Part shown: positions 17,314-27,105 of the stretch, piece after piece | How positions within the stretch are numbered: the stretch's first letter is position 1 | Layout of the letters: each line of letters opens with the position of its first letter | Source of the DNA: CBDHFQ01 sp965262565 | GTDB taxonomy: Bacteria > Bacteroidota > Bacteroidia > J057 | NCBI GenBank assembly: GCA_965262565.1 | Contig: CBDHFQ010000005.1 | Coordinates: 434,001-498,000, forward strand | Direction: 5' to 3' | DNA: 64,000 bases | The notes under the pieces: model-generated | The model's input: only the letters and a program-made list of their open reading frames with translations | Told to the model about the DNA's origin: nothing | Database searches by the model: none | Made by a program: the position numbers and the translations under genes

Positions 17314-18210
17314 TTGGCTAACTTAAAAGAAATACGGGGGCGAATTAAATCCGTCAAAAATACACAGCAGGTAACAAAAGCAATGAAGCTTGTTGCTGCT
17401 GCAAAACTTCGTCGTTCTCAAGATCGGATTTTACAACTGCGCCCATACGCTGAAAAACTTCGCTCTATTATAGATAATGTTACTTCCTCCTTAGAGTCAG
17501 AGGAGATTCCCAGTGAATTTATCGATCAGAGAGAAGTAAATAATATCCTTATCTTGTTGGTAACTTCGAATAGAGGGCTTGCTGGTCCCTTTAATACCAA
17601 TATTATAAAGCATACCAATCAGTTCATTCAGGAGCATTATCCCACCGCACATAAAGAAGGACAGCTTCATTTCATTTGCATGGGAAGAAAAGGATATGAA
17701 TATTTCAGCAAACGTGGATTCAACACCATAGGAGGTAATAGAGATGTATTTAGTCCTCTTACCTTTGAAAATGTCAACAAAGTGACTTCCGAAGTGTTTG
17801 AAGGTTATCTGAATGGCACATACGACAAGGTTCATCTAGTATACAATGAGTTCAAGAATGTGATGTCACAAATTAGAAGGGCGGATGAGTTCTTACCATT
17901 GTCCATGTCAGCCCTAAACCTTGAGGGGGAAGGGTCATCGTCTAGAACCAAGGTAGAATATATCTTCGAGCCAGAGAAAGAAGAAATTCTGAAGGAACTA
18001 ATCCCCAGAGCATTAAGAATTCAAATTTTTCGTGCTGTCCTAGAATCCAATGCAGCAGAGCAAGGTTCAAGAATGGTTGCTATGGATGCTGCGACGGAGA
18101 ATGCGGAAGAGCTTCTAAGAACGTTAAAAATTAATTACAATAAAGCGCGTCAGGCAGCTATTACTAAGGAAATCTTAGAAATTTCTGCCGGGGCCGATGC
18201 TTTAGGGTAA
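17314..18210 (+). CDS. atpG: F0F1 ATP synthase subunit gamma
   Basis: The 298-residue central-stalk subunit. The N-terminal helix ANLKEIRGRIKSVKNTQQVT and the C-terminal signature NAAEQGSRMVAMDAATENAEE are both typical. The start codon is TTG at 17314: an in-frame stop lies at 17299 and alignment with the family places the start exactly here. It is the last gene of the operon and is followed by a strong terminator. The beta and epsilon genes are not in the window, as in other Bacteroidota where they form a separate locus. Confidence 0.96.
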   Translation: MANLKEIRGRIKSVKNTQQVTKAMKLVAAAKLRRSQDRILQLRPYAEKLRSIIDNVTSSLESEEIPSEFIDQREVNNILILLVTSNRGLAGPFNTNIIKHTNQFIQEHYPTAHKEGQLHFICMGRKGYEYFSKRGFNTIGGNRDVFSPLTFENVNKVTSEVFEGYLNGTYDKVHLVYNEFKNVMSQIRRADEFLPLSMSALNLEGEGSSSRTKVEYIFEPEKEEILKELIPRALRIQIFRAVLESNAAEQGSRMVAMDAATENAEELLRTLKINYNKARQAAITKEILEISAGADALG

Positions 18211-18253
18211 TGTTATTCCATTTGCACACACTGACAAACCATTTTTTATATGT

Positions 18254-18285
18254 AAAGCAGCCTTTTTTGAAGGTTGCTTTTTTTT
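18254..18285 (+). terminator. Rho-independent terminator of the ATP synthase operon
   Basis: An 11-bp stem (AAAGCAGCCTT with AAGGTTGCTTT, one G-U pair) with a 5-base loop, followed by an eight-T run. It lies 44 bp after the atpG stop codon. Confidence 0.9.
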
Positions 18286-18371
18286 GTAATCAAAAAATCC
18301 TTGAATCCTATCAGTATTAACAGTATTTTCTTTCTACTTTTTGAAGTAACAACTACCATTAACTGCATACT

Positions 18372-19718
18372 ATGAGCTACTCCAGAAGAAACTTTCTCAA
18401 ACATTCTATTGCCGCTACCTCAGGCACTATACTAAGCACTACCCTACCCTCTTATAGTTTTGCTTATCATAAAAATACTGTTCCACCTTCTGATCGATTA
18501 AGATTAGGTGTTATTGGATGTAATGGTATGGGATGGTCTAATATGCGATCGCATTTGCTTATGGAAGAAGTAGAATGTGTAGCTATATGTGATGTAGATC
18601 AATCCGTAAGAGAAACAAGAGCTAAAGAAATTGAGGAAAAATACCAAAGTAAACCTGCTTTATATAATGATTACAGGAAACTATTAGAAGATCCCAATAT
18701 AGATGCTGTAATTATCGGAACTCCAGATCATTGGCACTGTCTAAATATGGTGGATGCCGTAGCTGCCGGAAAACATGTCTATGTGGAGAAGCCCCTGGCT
18801 AATTCTATACAGGAATGTCGTATAATGATGGCAGCAGCTAAAAAATATGGAAAAATCGTCCAGGTGGGTCAATGGCAACGAAGTGGCAGTCATTATCAAA
18901 CAGCCATTGAATTTGTTCAATCAGGAAAACTGGGAAACATCAGATTAGTTAAAGTATGGGCATACCAGGGTTGGATGAAACCTGTACCTGTCAAGGAAGA
19001 TAGCGTTCCTCCAGAAGGAGTTGATTATGCCATGTGGCTGGGACCAGCTCCCAAAAAATCCTTCAATCCCAATAGATTTCATTTCAACTTTAGGTGGTTT
19101 TGGGATTATGCCGGAGGACTGATGACCGATTGGGGTGTACATGAAATAGATATCGCATTATATGCGATGAAAGCACTGGCACCCAGATCGGTCATGGCTA
19201 TAGGGGGAAAATTAGCCTATCCAGATGACGCATCTGAAACACCTGACACGCTCCAAGCAGTCTACGAATATGATGGATTCAATATGCTTTGGGAACATGC
19301 GACGGGGATAGATGGAGGGAACTATGGTAGAACGGAAGGAATTGCCTTTATAGGAAATAACGGAACTTTAGTTCTTAACAGACAGGGCTGGGAAGTCATC
19401 TCAGAAGAGAAAGATCAAGATGGCAAGAAGAAAAAACTGATAGAAAACCCGCCGTCGGGAAAAAGAAAAGGGAATTATCTCAATGCGCATACCCAAAATT
19501 TTATAGACGCAGTAAAAAATGCTGATGCATCCACGCTAACATGCGGCATAGAATCAGGTAGTATCGCTGCTATAAATGCTCATATGGGCAATATAGCTTT
19601 CAAGACAGGAAGAAAAATACATTGGGATGAAAAAGAACAAAGATTCATAGATGATACTGAAGCTAATACATTATTAACAGCTTCCTATCATAATGAGTGG
19701 AAGCTTCCTAAAGCATAG
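18372..19718 (+). CDS. Tat-exported Gfo/Idh/MocA-family oxidoreductase
   Basis: A 448-residue NAD(P)-dependent oxidoreductase. The N-terminus is a twin-arginine signal (YSRRNFLK, Arg5-Arg6, then a hydrophobic stretch), so the folded, cofactor-loaded enzyme is likely exported. The Rossmann fold has GVIGCNGMG (46-54) and the family catalytic EKP at 139-141 in VYVEKPLAN. The C-terminal domain has the DWGVHEIDIALYAM segment. The substrate is probably a sugar or sugar derivative, not identifiable from sequence. It stands alone, with a convergent mutS-like gene downstream. Confidence 0.9.
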   Translation: MSYSRRNFLKHSIAATSGTILSTTLPSYSFAYHKNTVPPSDRLRLGVIGCNGMGWSNMRSHLLMEEVECVAICDVDQSVRETRAKEIEEKYQSKPALYNDYRKLLEDPNIDAVIIGTPDHWHCLNMVDAVAAGKHVYVEKPLANSIQECRIMMAAAKKYGKIVQVGQWQRSGSHYQTAIEFVQSGKLGNIRLVKVWAYQGWMKPVPVKEDSVPPEGVDYAMWLGPAPKKSFNPNRFHFNFRWFWDYAGGLMTDWGVHEIDIALYAMKALAPRSVMAIGGKLAYPDDASETPDTLQAVYEYDGFNMLWEHATGIDGGNYGRTEGIAFIGNNGTLVLNRQGWEVISEEKDQDGKKKKLIENPPSGKRKGNYLNAHTQNFIDAVKNADASTLTCGIESGSIAAINAHMGNIAFKTGRKIHWDEKEQRFIDDTEANTLLTASYHNEWKLPKA

Positions 19719-19791
19719 AGTCCTATTGAATGGCCGCTATGAAATTGAGCATTATCAGTGCTGGTGGAAGGAAAAAGTAGTTTCCTGAAGG

Positions 19792-21666
19792 CTACATGAT
19801 TCCCATTTGTTCCATTAAAAAGGTAGCATTCAGATTCTGTGAAATACCATCCTGCAAACGATAATCAAAGCTAAGACGATTATCTTGAATTTCTACTTCG
19901 AACCGCTTATTCCGAATTCTATCAGGATATTCTTCGGATAATACGCCCAAGCTAAGGTCGTGGGTAGCTATGATTCCGGTAGCATTTAGCGAGATCAGTC
20001 TTTCAATAAACCTGCGGGAGCCCGTTTGTTTATCTTTGGAATTAGTTCCTCTTAACATTTCATCTACGATCACAAATACGGCACCATCGGATAAAGTGTC
20101 TATCAGTCTTTTTAAGCGGCTTAATTCTGCATAAAAATAGGAAGCTCTGGCTTCCAGGTCATCTGAAGCACGAATACTGGTAAACATAGAAATAGGGCTG
20201 AATACATATGATTTGGCACAGACAGGCAATCCATTCATCGCCAATATCAAGTTCACTCCTACTGTTCTCAAAAACGTACTTTTACCCGCCATATTAGCGC
20301 CCGTGATCAGCAGTAATTCACCCTCCTTTAAAGAAATATCGTTATCCACCCTTATATTTGGGTCCAATAAAGGATGCCCCAGCTTATTGGCCACTAATTC
20401 AAAGCCTTCCCTATGTTCTACTACTTCAGGCATAACAAATTCGGGATGATTATAAGCATATCTCCCCATACTATTCAGTGCATCTGCTTTTGCTATCACT
20501 TCTAGCCAAAGGAATAATCCCTCCTGATGTAATTCTTTCCACTTTTCAAGACGATACACGCATTGAAGGTCCCATAGAATGGCTCCATTTAATACTAAAC
20601 CCATAAAAGCATTTAACCTCTGATCCAGATAATACAAAATATTAGATAGTTGCTTAATCGCTTCGCTGGCTGTATGATTCTTCACTCTCAACTCTTCCTT
20701 CAATGAATTCCATAAAGAACTATCCATATCTGCCTGCTCCACTAATTCCAATAAATCTCCATATGTATTTAGCAGTCTTGATTTTCTACTCAATAATGCT
20801 TGTTGTTTTCGTGTATGAGACAATCTATTACCCACCAAAGCAAGATTAAGCATAAAAAATAGGGCAGGAAGGGAAGCAGGCATCCAGCTTACCCATTCTG
20901 CTAATCCCGGGATCAATTGACACACCCATAAGCCTACACTCACCAGAAATAGACCAGGAAAAAACCAAAGACTGAATGGATACATGGAATGATCAAGATA
21001 AAAAGCCTTTTCCTTCATCCAGGATCTCAAATCATCTAATTCCTTTTTCGAGGCTTTTATCGCTTTTCCTGTCGCCTGAAATGTATTGCTCCAGTCGTGA
21101 TGATCAGATAAATCAGCTATTGCCTCCTGTCGTAGGTTAATTTCATCTACTTGATCATTGGGATGAGTTAAATAGTAAGCAAAAAGGGATTCACCTTCTA
21201 TGGTCGCAGAACGATTCATGTATTGATATAATGAGGCATGCCCAAAGATATCTAAATCAAAAGAGAAGGCATGATTGGCAGAAATATGTTCTGTCCCTTC
21301 TTCTAACCCTTCCCAATCTCGCTGTGAGATGGCTATTTCTTGTTGGTACACCTCAATGAGATAATTCAGGAATGAACGCTTTTTCTCTAGTTGTTGGTGA
21401 ATAATGATCAGTCGGGCAAAAACGTACAACCAGATAAACCCCAGTAGCATTCCTCCCAGAGGATGTAATTGAAAGGTAGCATAAGTAACCACTACTCCTA
21501 GCAGAAAAATACCTAATCTAAGGTAGGCAATAAAAGTGTATCTTTTTTGAACGTGTGAAAGAGACGCTTCTTTAGAAATAAGAGCATTTTTATAGGTATC
21601 CATCCTGACGGAGGAAGGGGTTAGTTGAGATTCTGCTGCTAACCCAATCACATTTTGTTCGTTCAT
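19792..21666 (-). CDS. Membrane-anchored MutS-family ATPase
   Basis: A 624-residue MutS homologue. The C-terminal ATPase domain is intact: Walker A GANMAGKST (456-464), Walker B FVIVDEMLRGTNS (~531-543) and a signature His in IIATHDLSLG (569). The mismatch-recognition domain of MutS, with its Phe-x-Glu motif, is not visible. Instead, hydrophobic helices at ~45-62, ~66-90, ~230-252 and ~262-280 predict membrane attachment, and a helical clamp-like region (~285-400) lies between. This architecture is common in Bacteroidota; its role in DNA or elsewhere is unknown. It is 84 bp downstream of hpt on the same strand, with a hairpin between. Confidence 0.85.
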   Translation of the reverse strand: MNEQNVIGLAAESQLTPSSVRMDTYKNALISKEASLSHVQKRYTFIAYLRLGIFLLGVVVTYATFQLHPLGGMLLGFIWLYVFARLIIIHQQLEKKRSFLNYLIEVYQQEIAISQRDWEGLEEGTEHISANHAFSFDLDIFGHASLYQYMNRSATIEGESLFAYYLTHPNDQVDEINLRQEAIADLSDHHDWSNTFQATGKAIKASKKELDDLRSWMKEKAFYLDHSMYPFSLWFFPGLFLVSVGLWVCQLIPGLAEWVSWMPASLPALFFMLNLALVGNRLSHTRKQQALLSRKSRLLNTYGDLLELVEQADMDSSLWNSLKEELRVKNHTASEAIKQLSNILYYLDQRLNAFMGLVLNGAILWDLQCVYRLEKWKELHQEGLFLWLEVIAKADALNSMGRYAYNHPEFVMPEVVEHREGFELVANKLGHPLLDPNIRVDNDISLKEGELLLITGANMAGKSTFLRTVGVNLILAMNGLPVCAKSYVFSPISMFTSIRASDDLEARASYFYAELSRLKRLIDTLSDGAVFVIVDEMLRGTNSKDKQTGSRRFIERLISLNATGIIATHDLSLGVLSEEYPDRIRNKRFEVEIQDNRLSFDYRLQDGISQNLNATFLMEQMGIM

Positions 21667-21690
21667 GAAAGTTAAGTCTAATGTTAATTA

Positions 21691-21715
21691 GCCTAAAGTT
21701 CAAACGGCTTTAGGC
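21691..21715 (-). terminator. Hairpin between hpt and the mutS-like gene
   Basis: Perfect 8-bp arms GCCTAAAG / CTTTAGGC around a 9-base loop, located after the hpt stop and before the mutS-like start. On the minus strand it is followed by a short AT-rich tail (TAATTAAC), not a full T run, so it may reduce rather than end transcription. Confidence 0.5.
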
Positions 21716-21750
21716 AATTGAAGAAGAAATACTGCAAAGACCTTAGGAGA

Positions 21751-22293
21751 TTAAGCATCTTTAAGCGTATAAATGTTAGGGAGCTCTCTACCTCTTTGAG
21801 CATAATCCAGCCCATACCCCACCACAAATTTTGGTTCAATTTCAAACCCTACATATTCAGGTATCACCGTACCTTTAAACGCTTGGGGCTTGTACAATAG
21901 TGTAACCATTTTTACAGTAGCTACATTTCTCATTTCTAGATACTTCCTTAGAAAATCGCTGGTATAACCGGTATCAACGATATCTTCTACAATTAACACA
22001 TGTCTTCCCGATAAGTTTTGTTCCAATCCAAAGGTTACTTTAGCCTGATGAGAGCTCGCCATCTCATCCCCATACGTACTTACGCGAATAAATCGTATTT
22101 CTGGTTGAATGTGTAATCCTCTGACCAAATCTGCAGCAAAGATAAAGGCACCATTTAAGACGGGAAGAAAAAGAGGATTTTTATCTATATAATCGTCATT
22201 AATAATCTGTTGAAGTTCCTGGATACGATGACTGATTTCAGCAGAAGAAATAGAAACTGAAAAATATTTGTCCTTAATAAAAACTTCATTCAT
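21751..22293 (-). CDS. hpt: Hypoxanthine phosphoribosyltransferase
   Basis: A 180-residue purine salvage enzyme that joins hypoxanthine (and guanine) to PRPP. The PRPP motif VLIVEDIVDTGYT lies at 99-111, the flexible-loop segment RVSTYGDEM at ~70-78, and the C-terminal purine-binding segment VGFEIEPKFVVGYGLDY is complete. Length is standard. It is divergent from the PurF-like gene across 221 bp, so both purine genes may share regulation from that region. Confidence 0.95.
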   Translation of the reverse strand: MNEVFIKDKYFSVSISSAEISHRIQELQQIINDDYIDKNPLFLPVLNGAFIFAADLVRGLHIQPEIRFIRVSTYGDEMASSHQAKVTFGLEQNLSGRHVLIVEDIVDTGYTSDFLRKYLEMRNVATVKMVTLLYKPQAFKGTVIPEYVGFEIEPKFVVGYGLDYAQRGRELPNIYTLKDA

Positions 22294-22514
22294 AGATGGA
22301 AGAGTAACTATTTGGGAAATGATACGTCAAAACAGTCCAGAAATCTCAAAGATTAAGTTTCGATGAGTTTTCACTATTTGGGCTAATTTTATGCAATTGC
22401 ATGAAAATAGTAAAAACCATCAGAAGGGAATAAAAAATAGTTCAATTTTTCGGGTTTCTATCTGTAACTTTAATGTGTCTTTGGGGAGGATAGAATGAAT
22501 CAAACATATGTACT

Positions 22515-24431
22515 GTGAGTGAATTAATCAAACACGAGTGCGGAATTGGGTTAATCCGCCTGCTCCATCCATTGGAGTATTACAAAGATAAATATGGTTC
22601 TGCCCTATGGGGACTCAATAAAATGTATATGCTGATGGAAAAACAGCGTAACAGAGGGCAAGATGGAGCTGGAATCGGAGTTATAAAGATGAATGTGAAG
22701 CCAGGAAGGCCATATCACGTCAGAAATCGGAAGACTGGTAATAGTCCATGGACTAATTTATTTAATCAAGTTTCTGAGGAACTCACTGAATTGGAAAAAG
22801 CTTATCCAGAACGTGTGAATGATCCGCATTTCTTAAAAAAATATTTTCCCTATGCTGGAGAAGTGATTCTAGGGCATCTGAGATATGGAACCCATGGGAG
22901 TTATGGGGTTAATTTCTGCCATCCTGTGTTGCGATCCAGTAATTACATCAATCAAACTTTGATGTTGGCAGGAAATTTTAATCTCACCAATGTAGACTAT
23001 TTGTTTTCTAAGTTGGTAGAATTAGGACAGCATCCGAGGCACCAAACCGATACAGAAACAGTGTTGGAGCGGATTGCTCATTTCCTGGATGTAGAAATAA
23101 ATCAACTCCACAAAAAGTATAAGAAAGATGGCTTCACTCCGAATGAAATATCGCATTTAATTGCTGACGAACTGAGTATTTCACGGATTATCAAACAGGC
23201 TTCCACTGCATGGGATGGAGGATATGTGATAGGTGGGATAATCGGGAATGGAGATGCTTTTATCCTGCGAGATCCCAATGGCATCAGGCCTTGTTACTAC
23301 TATTATGATGATGAGGTATTTGTAGCTGCATCGGAAAGAGCAACGATTAGCACCGTTTTCAATCTTCAGCCTGAGCAAATTAAAGAGGTAGCTCCAGCAC
23401 ATATTCTGGCAATTAAGGGATTATCAAAAAAAATCACAGAAAAACCTTACACTAAGCCCGGCGAGAAGAAGAGTTGCTCTTTCGAAAGGATTTATTTTTC
23501 AAGAGGAAGTGACGTAAAGATTTATCAGGAGAGAAAAAGACTGGGCCAGCGGCTAGTACCCCATATACTCGATCATATTCATAATGACCTTGAGAATACC
23601 GTCTTCAGCTTCATCCCCAATACGGCTGAAATAGCCTTTTTAGGTATTGTAAAGGGAATAGAATCCTGGTTAAACGAAGAAAATATCCGGCAAATTCAGA
23701 AATTGGGGACAGATAATAACGAAGAACAGGTTAAGGCTATCCTGGATCGAAGACCTCGGGTGGAAAAAGTGATTACAAAGGATGTGAAGATGAGAACCTT
23801 TATCACTGATGATGCAGCGAGAGAGGATCTTGTATCACACGTGTATGATGTTACCAGAGGAGCGATTCGCAAAGATCATGATACCTTAGTGTGTATAGAT
23901 GATTCAATCGTCAGAGGTACCACGTTGAGGACAAGCATTCTCCAGATTTTGGGACGATTGAGACCTAAAAAGGTGGTCATTGTTTCCTCTGCGCCCCAAA
24001 TTCGGTATCCCGATTGTTATGGGATAGATATGTCTCAGATTGAAAGACTGGTGGCTTTTCAGGCAGCAATTGCCCTTCTGAAAGAAAGAAATATGGAACA
24101 CATTATTAGTGATGTATACAAACGGATTAAAGGGATGAAAGAAGAAGGAACCATGCATCAGCTAAATGCCGTTAAAGCAATTTATGAGCCTTTTTCTCAA
24201 GAAGAAGTTTCAGGTAAGATAGCAGAAATCATCAAACCAGCAAATTTCGATATTGAACTTTCCGTCCTCTATCAGACCATCAATGATCTTCATGAAGCCA
24301 TTCCTAATCATTTGGGAGATTGGTACTTTTCGGGAGATTATCCAACCGTAGGAGGTAACAGAATTGTCAATCAGGCTTATCTGAATTTTTATGAAGGAAA
24401 AAATGCGAGATCTTATCAAGTGCAGTTATAA
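22515..24431 (+). CDS. Amidophosphoribosyltransferase-like protein, long form
   Basis: A 638-residue protein with a class II glutamine amidotransferase domain (Cys9 in KHECGIGLIRLL; Arg/Asp segment RNRGQDGAGIG; HLRYGTHGS) and a C-terminal phosphoribosyltransferase domain with the PRPP motif LVCIDDSIVRGTT (458-470). It is ~130 residues longer than typical PurF, with insertions in the N-terminal half and at the end. The catalytic Cys would need removal of an eight-residue N-terminal peptide, as in propeptide-bearing PurF. Start is GTG at 22515; the nearby ATG at 22508 reads into a stop. It may be a second PurF paralogue; whether it makes phosphoribosylamine is inference. Confidence 0.85.
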   Translation: MSELIKHECGIGLIRLLHPLEYYKDKYGSALWGLNKMYMLMEKQRNRGQDGAGIGVIKMNVKPGRPYHVRNRKTGNSPWTNLFNQVSEELTELEKAYPERVNDPHFLKKYFPYAGEVILGHLRYGTHGSYGVNFCHPVLRSSNYINQTLMLAGNFNLTNVDYLFSKLVELGQHPRHQTDTETVLERIAHFLDVEINQLHKKYKKDGFTPNEISHLIADELSISRIIKQASTAWDGGYVIGGIIGNGDAFILRDPNGIRPCYYYYDDEVFVAASERATISTVFNLQPEQIKEVAPAHILAIKGLSKKITEKPYTKPGEKKSCSFERIYFSRGSDVKIYQERKRLGQRLVPHILDHIHNDLENTVFSFIPNTAEIAFLGIVKGIESWLNEENIRQIQKLGTDNNEEQVKAILDRRPRVEKVITKDVKMRTFITDDAAREDLVSHVYDVTRGAIRKDHDTLVCIDDSIVRGTTLRTSILQILGRLRPKKVVIVSSAPQIRYPDCYGIDMSQIERLVAFQAAIALLKERNMEHIISDVYKRIKGMKEEGTMHQLNAVKAIYEPFSQEEVSGKIAEIIKPANFDIELSVLYQTINDLHEAIPNHLGDWYFSGDYPTVGGNRIVNQAYLNFYEGKNARSYQVQL

Positions 24432-24438
24432 AAATAAT

Positions 24439-24467
24439 GAAAGCCCGAGTATATGACTCAGGCTTTC
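24439..24467. terminator. Terminator hairpin after the PurF-like gene
   Basis: GAAAGCCCGAGT pairs with ACTCAGGCTTTC (12 bp with one mismatch) around a 5-base loop, followed by CTTTC. It sits 8 bp after the stop codon, between two convergent genes, so it may serve both. Confidence 0.75.
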
Positions 24468-24546
24468 CTTTCAAAAAGTTCCTATCACCCCAAAACTTTT
24501 GTACTAATTGTATCTATGTTCAATGCAGAACCATCTTTATAGGTTC

Positions 24547-27105
24547 TTAGTCCTTGATCATCTTTTGATATCCGACAGTATCTAATCCTTCTATCAGCTG
24601 AACTACATATACTCCGGGTGGTACATCTTTATTTAAATAGACATCCATCACTGGAGAAAGCTCTTTGTTCTCATATACAATTCTCCCATGGATGTCCATT
24701 ACTTTCAATCGAAGTCCAGCTGTTTCCTTTCCTGAGATTTCCATGCTGAAATAAGACTGAAAAGGATTAGGATAAGTCTTAAATGACCAATCTCCATCCT
24801 GAATAGCCGGGGCATCAAATTCCAAGGCAGAGTTAGCAACGGCTACCCTGGCTTGAGCATTTGAGCTGGAGCTCAAATTAGGAGTTCCCACGATCTTAAG
24901 CTCAGGTGCATAACCTCTGGTTTCCCTGGTATCAAATCTCACTCTTTCGTAATTATTATTTTCAGAGCGAACAACAAATGTAACTGTCTTATCCTTCCCT
25001 AATTCACTTTTAACATAGCTTGTTACATCAACCTCATAATACTTAAGTTGATTCGCAATTTTTGTTCCTCCTACTCTACTGAGTGCCTTGGGACGATTCT
25101 TGAAAGTAAGTGCTGATTCTGACCAGTTATCTGTAGATTTAAATACACCGATATTGACAGACTTACTGTTAGCAGGGTTCCGTCCACGCAATCTCAATTT
25201 TGCATTGGAGATATCCTTAATTCCACTTAAATCAAATCTAATATATGATTCGCTCCCATAACTGGATTTATTCCTTACCTCCATAAATTCCTTATCCCCA
25301 TAATTCTTCCCTGAATTTGAACTCCCATTTATTACCTGCGCATCGGCTTCAGAGAGTACATACATCGCCTCACTGTTAGTTTTTATCACTCTAAATCTCC
25401 TCAGTATAGGTGTTGCTTCAAGATATGAACTATTTCCATTCTGTTTTGCTAGTACTTCTACCAGCCCAGCACTTCCATTAAACCTTAGTGTACTACCGGA
25501 AACAGAAGCGGGACCGGATATTACTTCATAATTAACACTAAGACCTGAAGTAGACTTTGCATTTAAGGTGAGTGATCCTTGAGAAGTTAATCTATCAGGA
25601 ATAGGATCAAATGTTATATATTGAGATTTAGGTCCTACATTTTCAGGTACTCCTTCAATAACAAGCTGTGGTTTGTTACTACTTGCTTCTGTAGAGTTAA
25701 ATCGAGCCACTCTGGAATCGTAATCACGGGAAACAAGTAGAAATGAGATTCTACCGTTAAGCTTTGTTTGTTGCTTTACATAGTCAGTAACATCCCATTC
25801 ATAGTATTTCTTTCCTTGGACGTACACCTGATCTATTAATCCCCCATGCTCTACGGGAGCATTTTTAAACGTAATCTTATCTTCATTCCACTCATCAGCA
25901 GTTCTAAAAACTCTCACACGCACTGACTGCTTACTATTTTTGGGGTTCCAACCATACAATCTCAACTTTGCTTTAGAGACAGATCTGAAGTTTCCCACTG
26001 AAAACTTATAATAGCCTTCATTTTTATTACTTCTATCACTTACATCTACATAAGTTCGCGATCCATAATTACTTCCGGTATTTGACCCGTCGGTGTAACT
26101 ATCCCCAGATGCCTTAAAAGTATATTTCTTAATAGACAATTGATCAGCACGGATAGAAGAGATTGGATATTTATTTCTTGCGTCTCCTCTCCACAAGGTA
26201 AAATCGTCCCAATAAACTCTGACTCTACGCCCCTGATCTCTCACGTGATTTACTAGGTCTTTGAACGTATATAATTTCATCGGATTGAATCGCTGCACCC
26301 CATCAGGATTAGGATCTTTGGGATGGTGAGTGTAATCGCTTACTGAGAAGATATTAATTCTCTCTCCATTCTCTTTGGTAATAGTAAATGAAAAACGGCC
26401 AGCGCTTTTATCACCTTCTTTGAAATAATACTCTAGCTCCATCCACTCTCCTGTAGGAACAGCAACGTTTTTATTTGTTCGAACCCAGACATCATCCCAG
26501 CCATTGCCGTTGTACGTTTGACCATGCACCTCAAAGAAGAATTCGTCATTAAAGCCTTCATATAGCTTGACTAAATTGACGGAAATTCTAAACGGATAGG
26601 GTTCATTATCCTGGTTTACATTGTTCCAAATCTCAAAAATATTAAACCAATCAAATTTCTCCGGATAGGATCTCGCATATCTTATATCCCAATGCAAGAA
26701 CAAAGAGACTGTCTGGGTGAACTGCTTTAATCCCTTATTATTAAAGAGATTCATTTGGACCCTGGTACGGTTAGAATTCGATTCCCCTTGTGAGATATTA
26801 AAGATCATGGTTTTATTTGCAGGATTCTTCGGGTCTTTCGCTAAACGCGCATACCTTCTGGAACTGCTATTCCCCTCATATTGTATTCTATGCAATCCTA
26901 TCTCGGGATGGTTATCTAAATCTCTAACCCAGTCGTTTGGAGTACCAGAGTAATTATCGCTTCCCTCTAAAAACTCAAATGCACTAGAAGGAAATCCTGA
27001 TACATTTCCTTCGAATCCAGTCTTGAAAATTAGTTCCTGTGCTGATGATGAAAGAAAAGAGAAAAATCCTATCAGGTAAATAACATAGATGGTAGAATTC
27101 CTCAT
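24547..27105 (-). CDS. T9SS cargo: polysaccharide-lyase-like domain, two DNRLRE/CBM96-type modules, sorting domain
   Basis: An 852-residue secreted protein. Signal peptide 1-23; residues ~24-320 look like a jelly-roll of the polysaccharide lyase/glucanase type (FKTGFEG start, RVYWDDFTLWRG end), with no assignable catalytic residues. Two related modules follow, at ~328-488 and ~580-755: each has NYG, an AKLRL strand, an (A/S)(D/T)xWxExxxTFKN segment, a D-V-T-x-Y-V-K segment and a terminal PxLxIxG strand, as in DNRLRE/CBM96 modules. A small Ig-like domain (~495-575) separates them. The last ~80 residues are a type A T9SS sorting domain (TYPNPF ... LKVMDIHGRIVYE ... GVYVVQL). The role is probably binding or cutting of an extracellular polysaccharide. 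It has a long regulatory region upstream. Confidence 0.85.
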   Translation of the reverse strand: MRNSTIYVIYLIGFFSFLSSSAQELIFKTGFEGNVSGFPSSAFEFLEGSDNYSGTPNDWVRDLDNHPEIGLHRIQYEGNSSSRRYARLAKDPKNPANKTMIFNISQGESNSNRTRVQMNLFNNKGLKQFTQTVSLFLHWDIRYARSYPEKFDWFNIFEIWNNVNQDNEPYPFRISVNLVKLYEGFNDEFFFEVHGQTYNGNGWDDVWVRTNKNVAVPTGEWMELEYYFKEGDKSAGRFSFTITKENGERINIFSVSDYTHHPKDPNPDGVQRFNPMKLYTFKDLVNHVRDQGRRVRVYWDDFTLWRGDARNKYPISSIRADQLSIKKYTFKASGDSYTDGSNTGSNYGSRTYVDVSDRSNKNEGYYKFSVGNFRSVSKAKLRLYGWNPKNSKQSVRVRVFRTADEWNEDKITFKNAPVEHGGLIDQVYVQGKKYYEWDVTDYVKQQTKLNGRISFLLVSRDYDSRVARFNSTEASSNKPQLVIEGVPENVGPKSQYITFDPIPDRLTSQGSLTLNAKSTSGLSVNYEVISGPASVSGSTLRFNGSAGLVEVLAKQNGNSSYLEATPILRRFRVIKTNSEAMYVLSEADAQVINGSSNSGKNYGDKEFMEVRNKSSYGSESYIRFDLSGIKDISNAKLRLRGRNPANSKSVNIGVFKSTDNWSESALTFKNRPKALSRVGGTKIANQLKYYEVDVTSYVKSELGKDKTVTFVVRSENNNYERVRFDTRETRGYAPELKIVGTPNLSSSSNAQARVAVANSALEFDAPAIQDGDWSFKTYPNPFQSYFSMEISGKETAGLRLKVMDIHGRIVYENKELSPVMDVYLNKDVPPGVYVVQLIEGLDTVGYQKMIKD

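Noticed and set aside
22294..22514. Possible purine riboswitch between hpt and the PurF-like gene
   Set aside because: I could not find the conserved three-way-junction core or loop motifs; only AT-rich sequence is visible.
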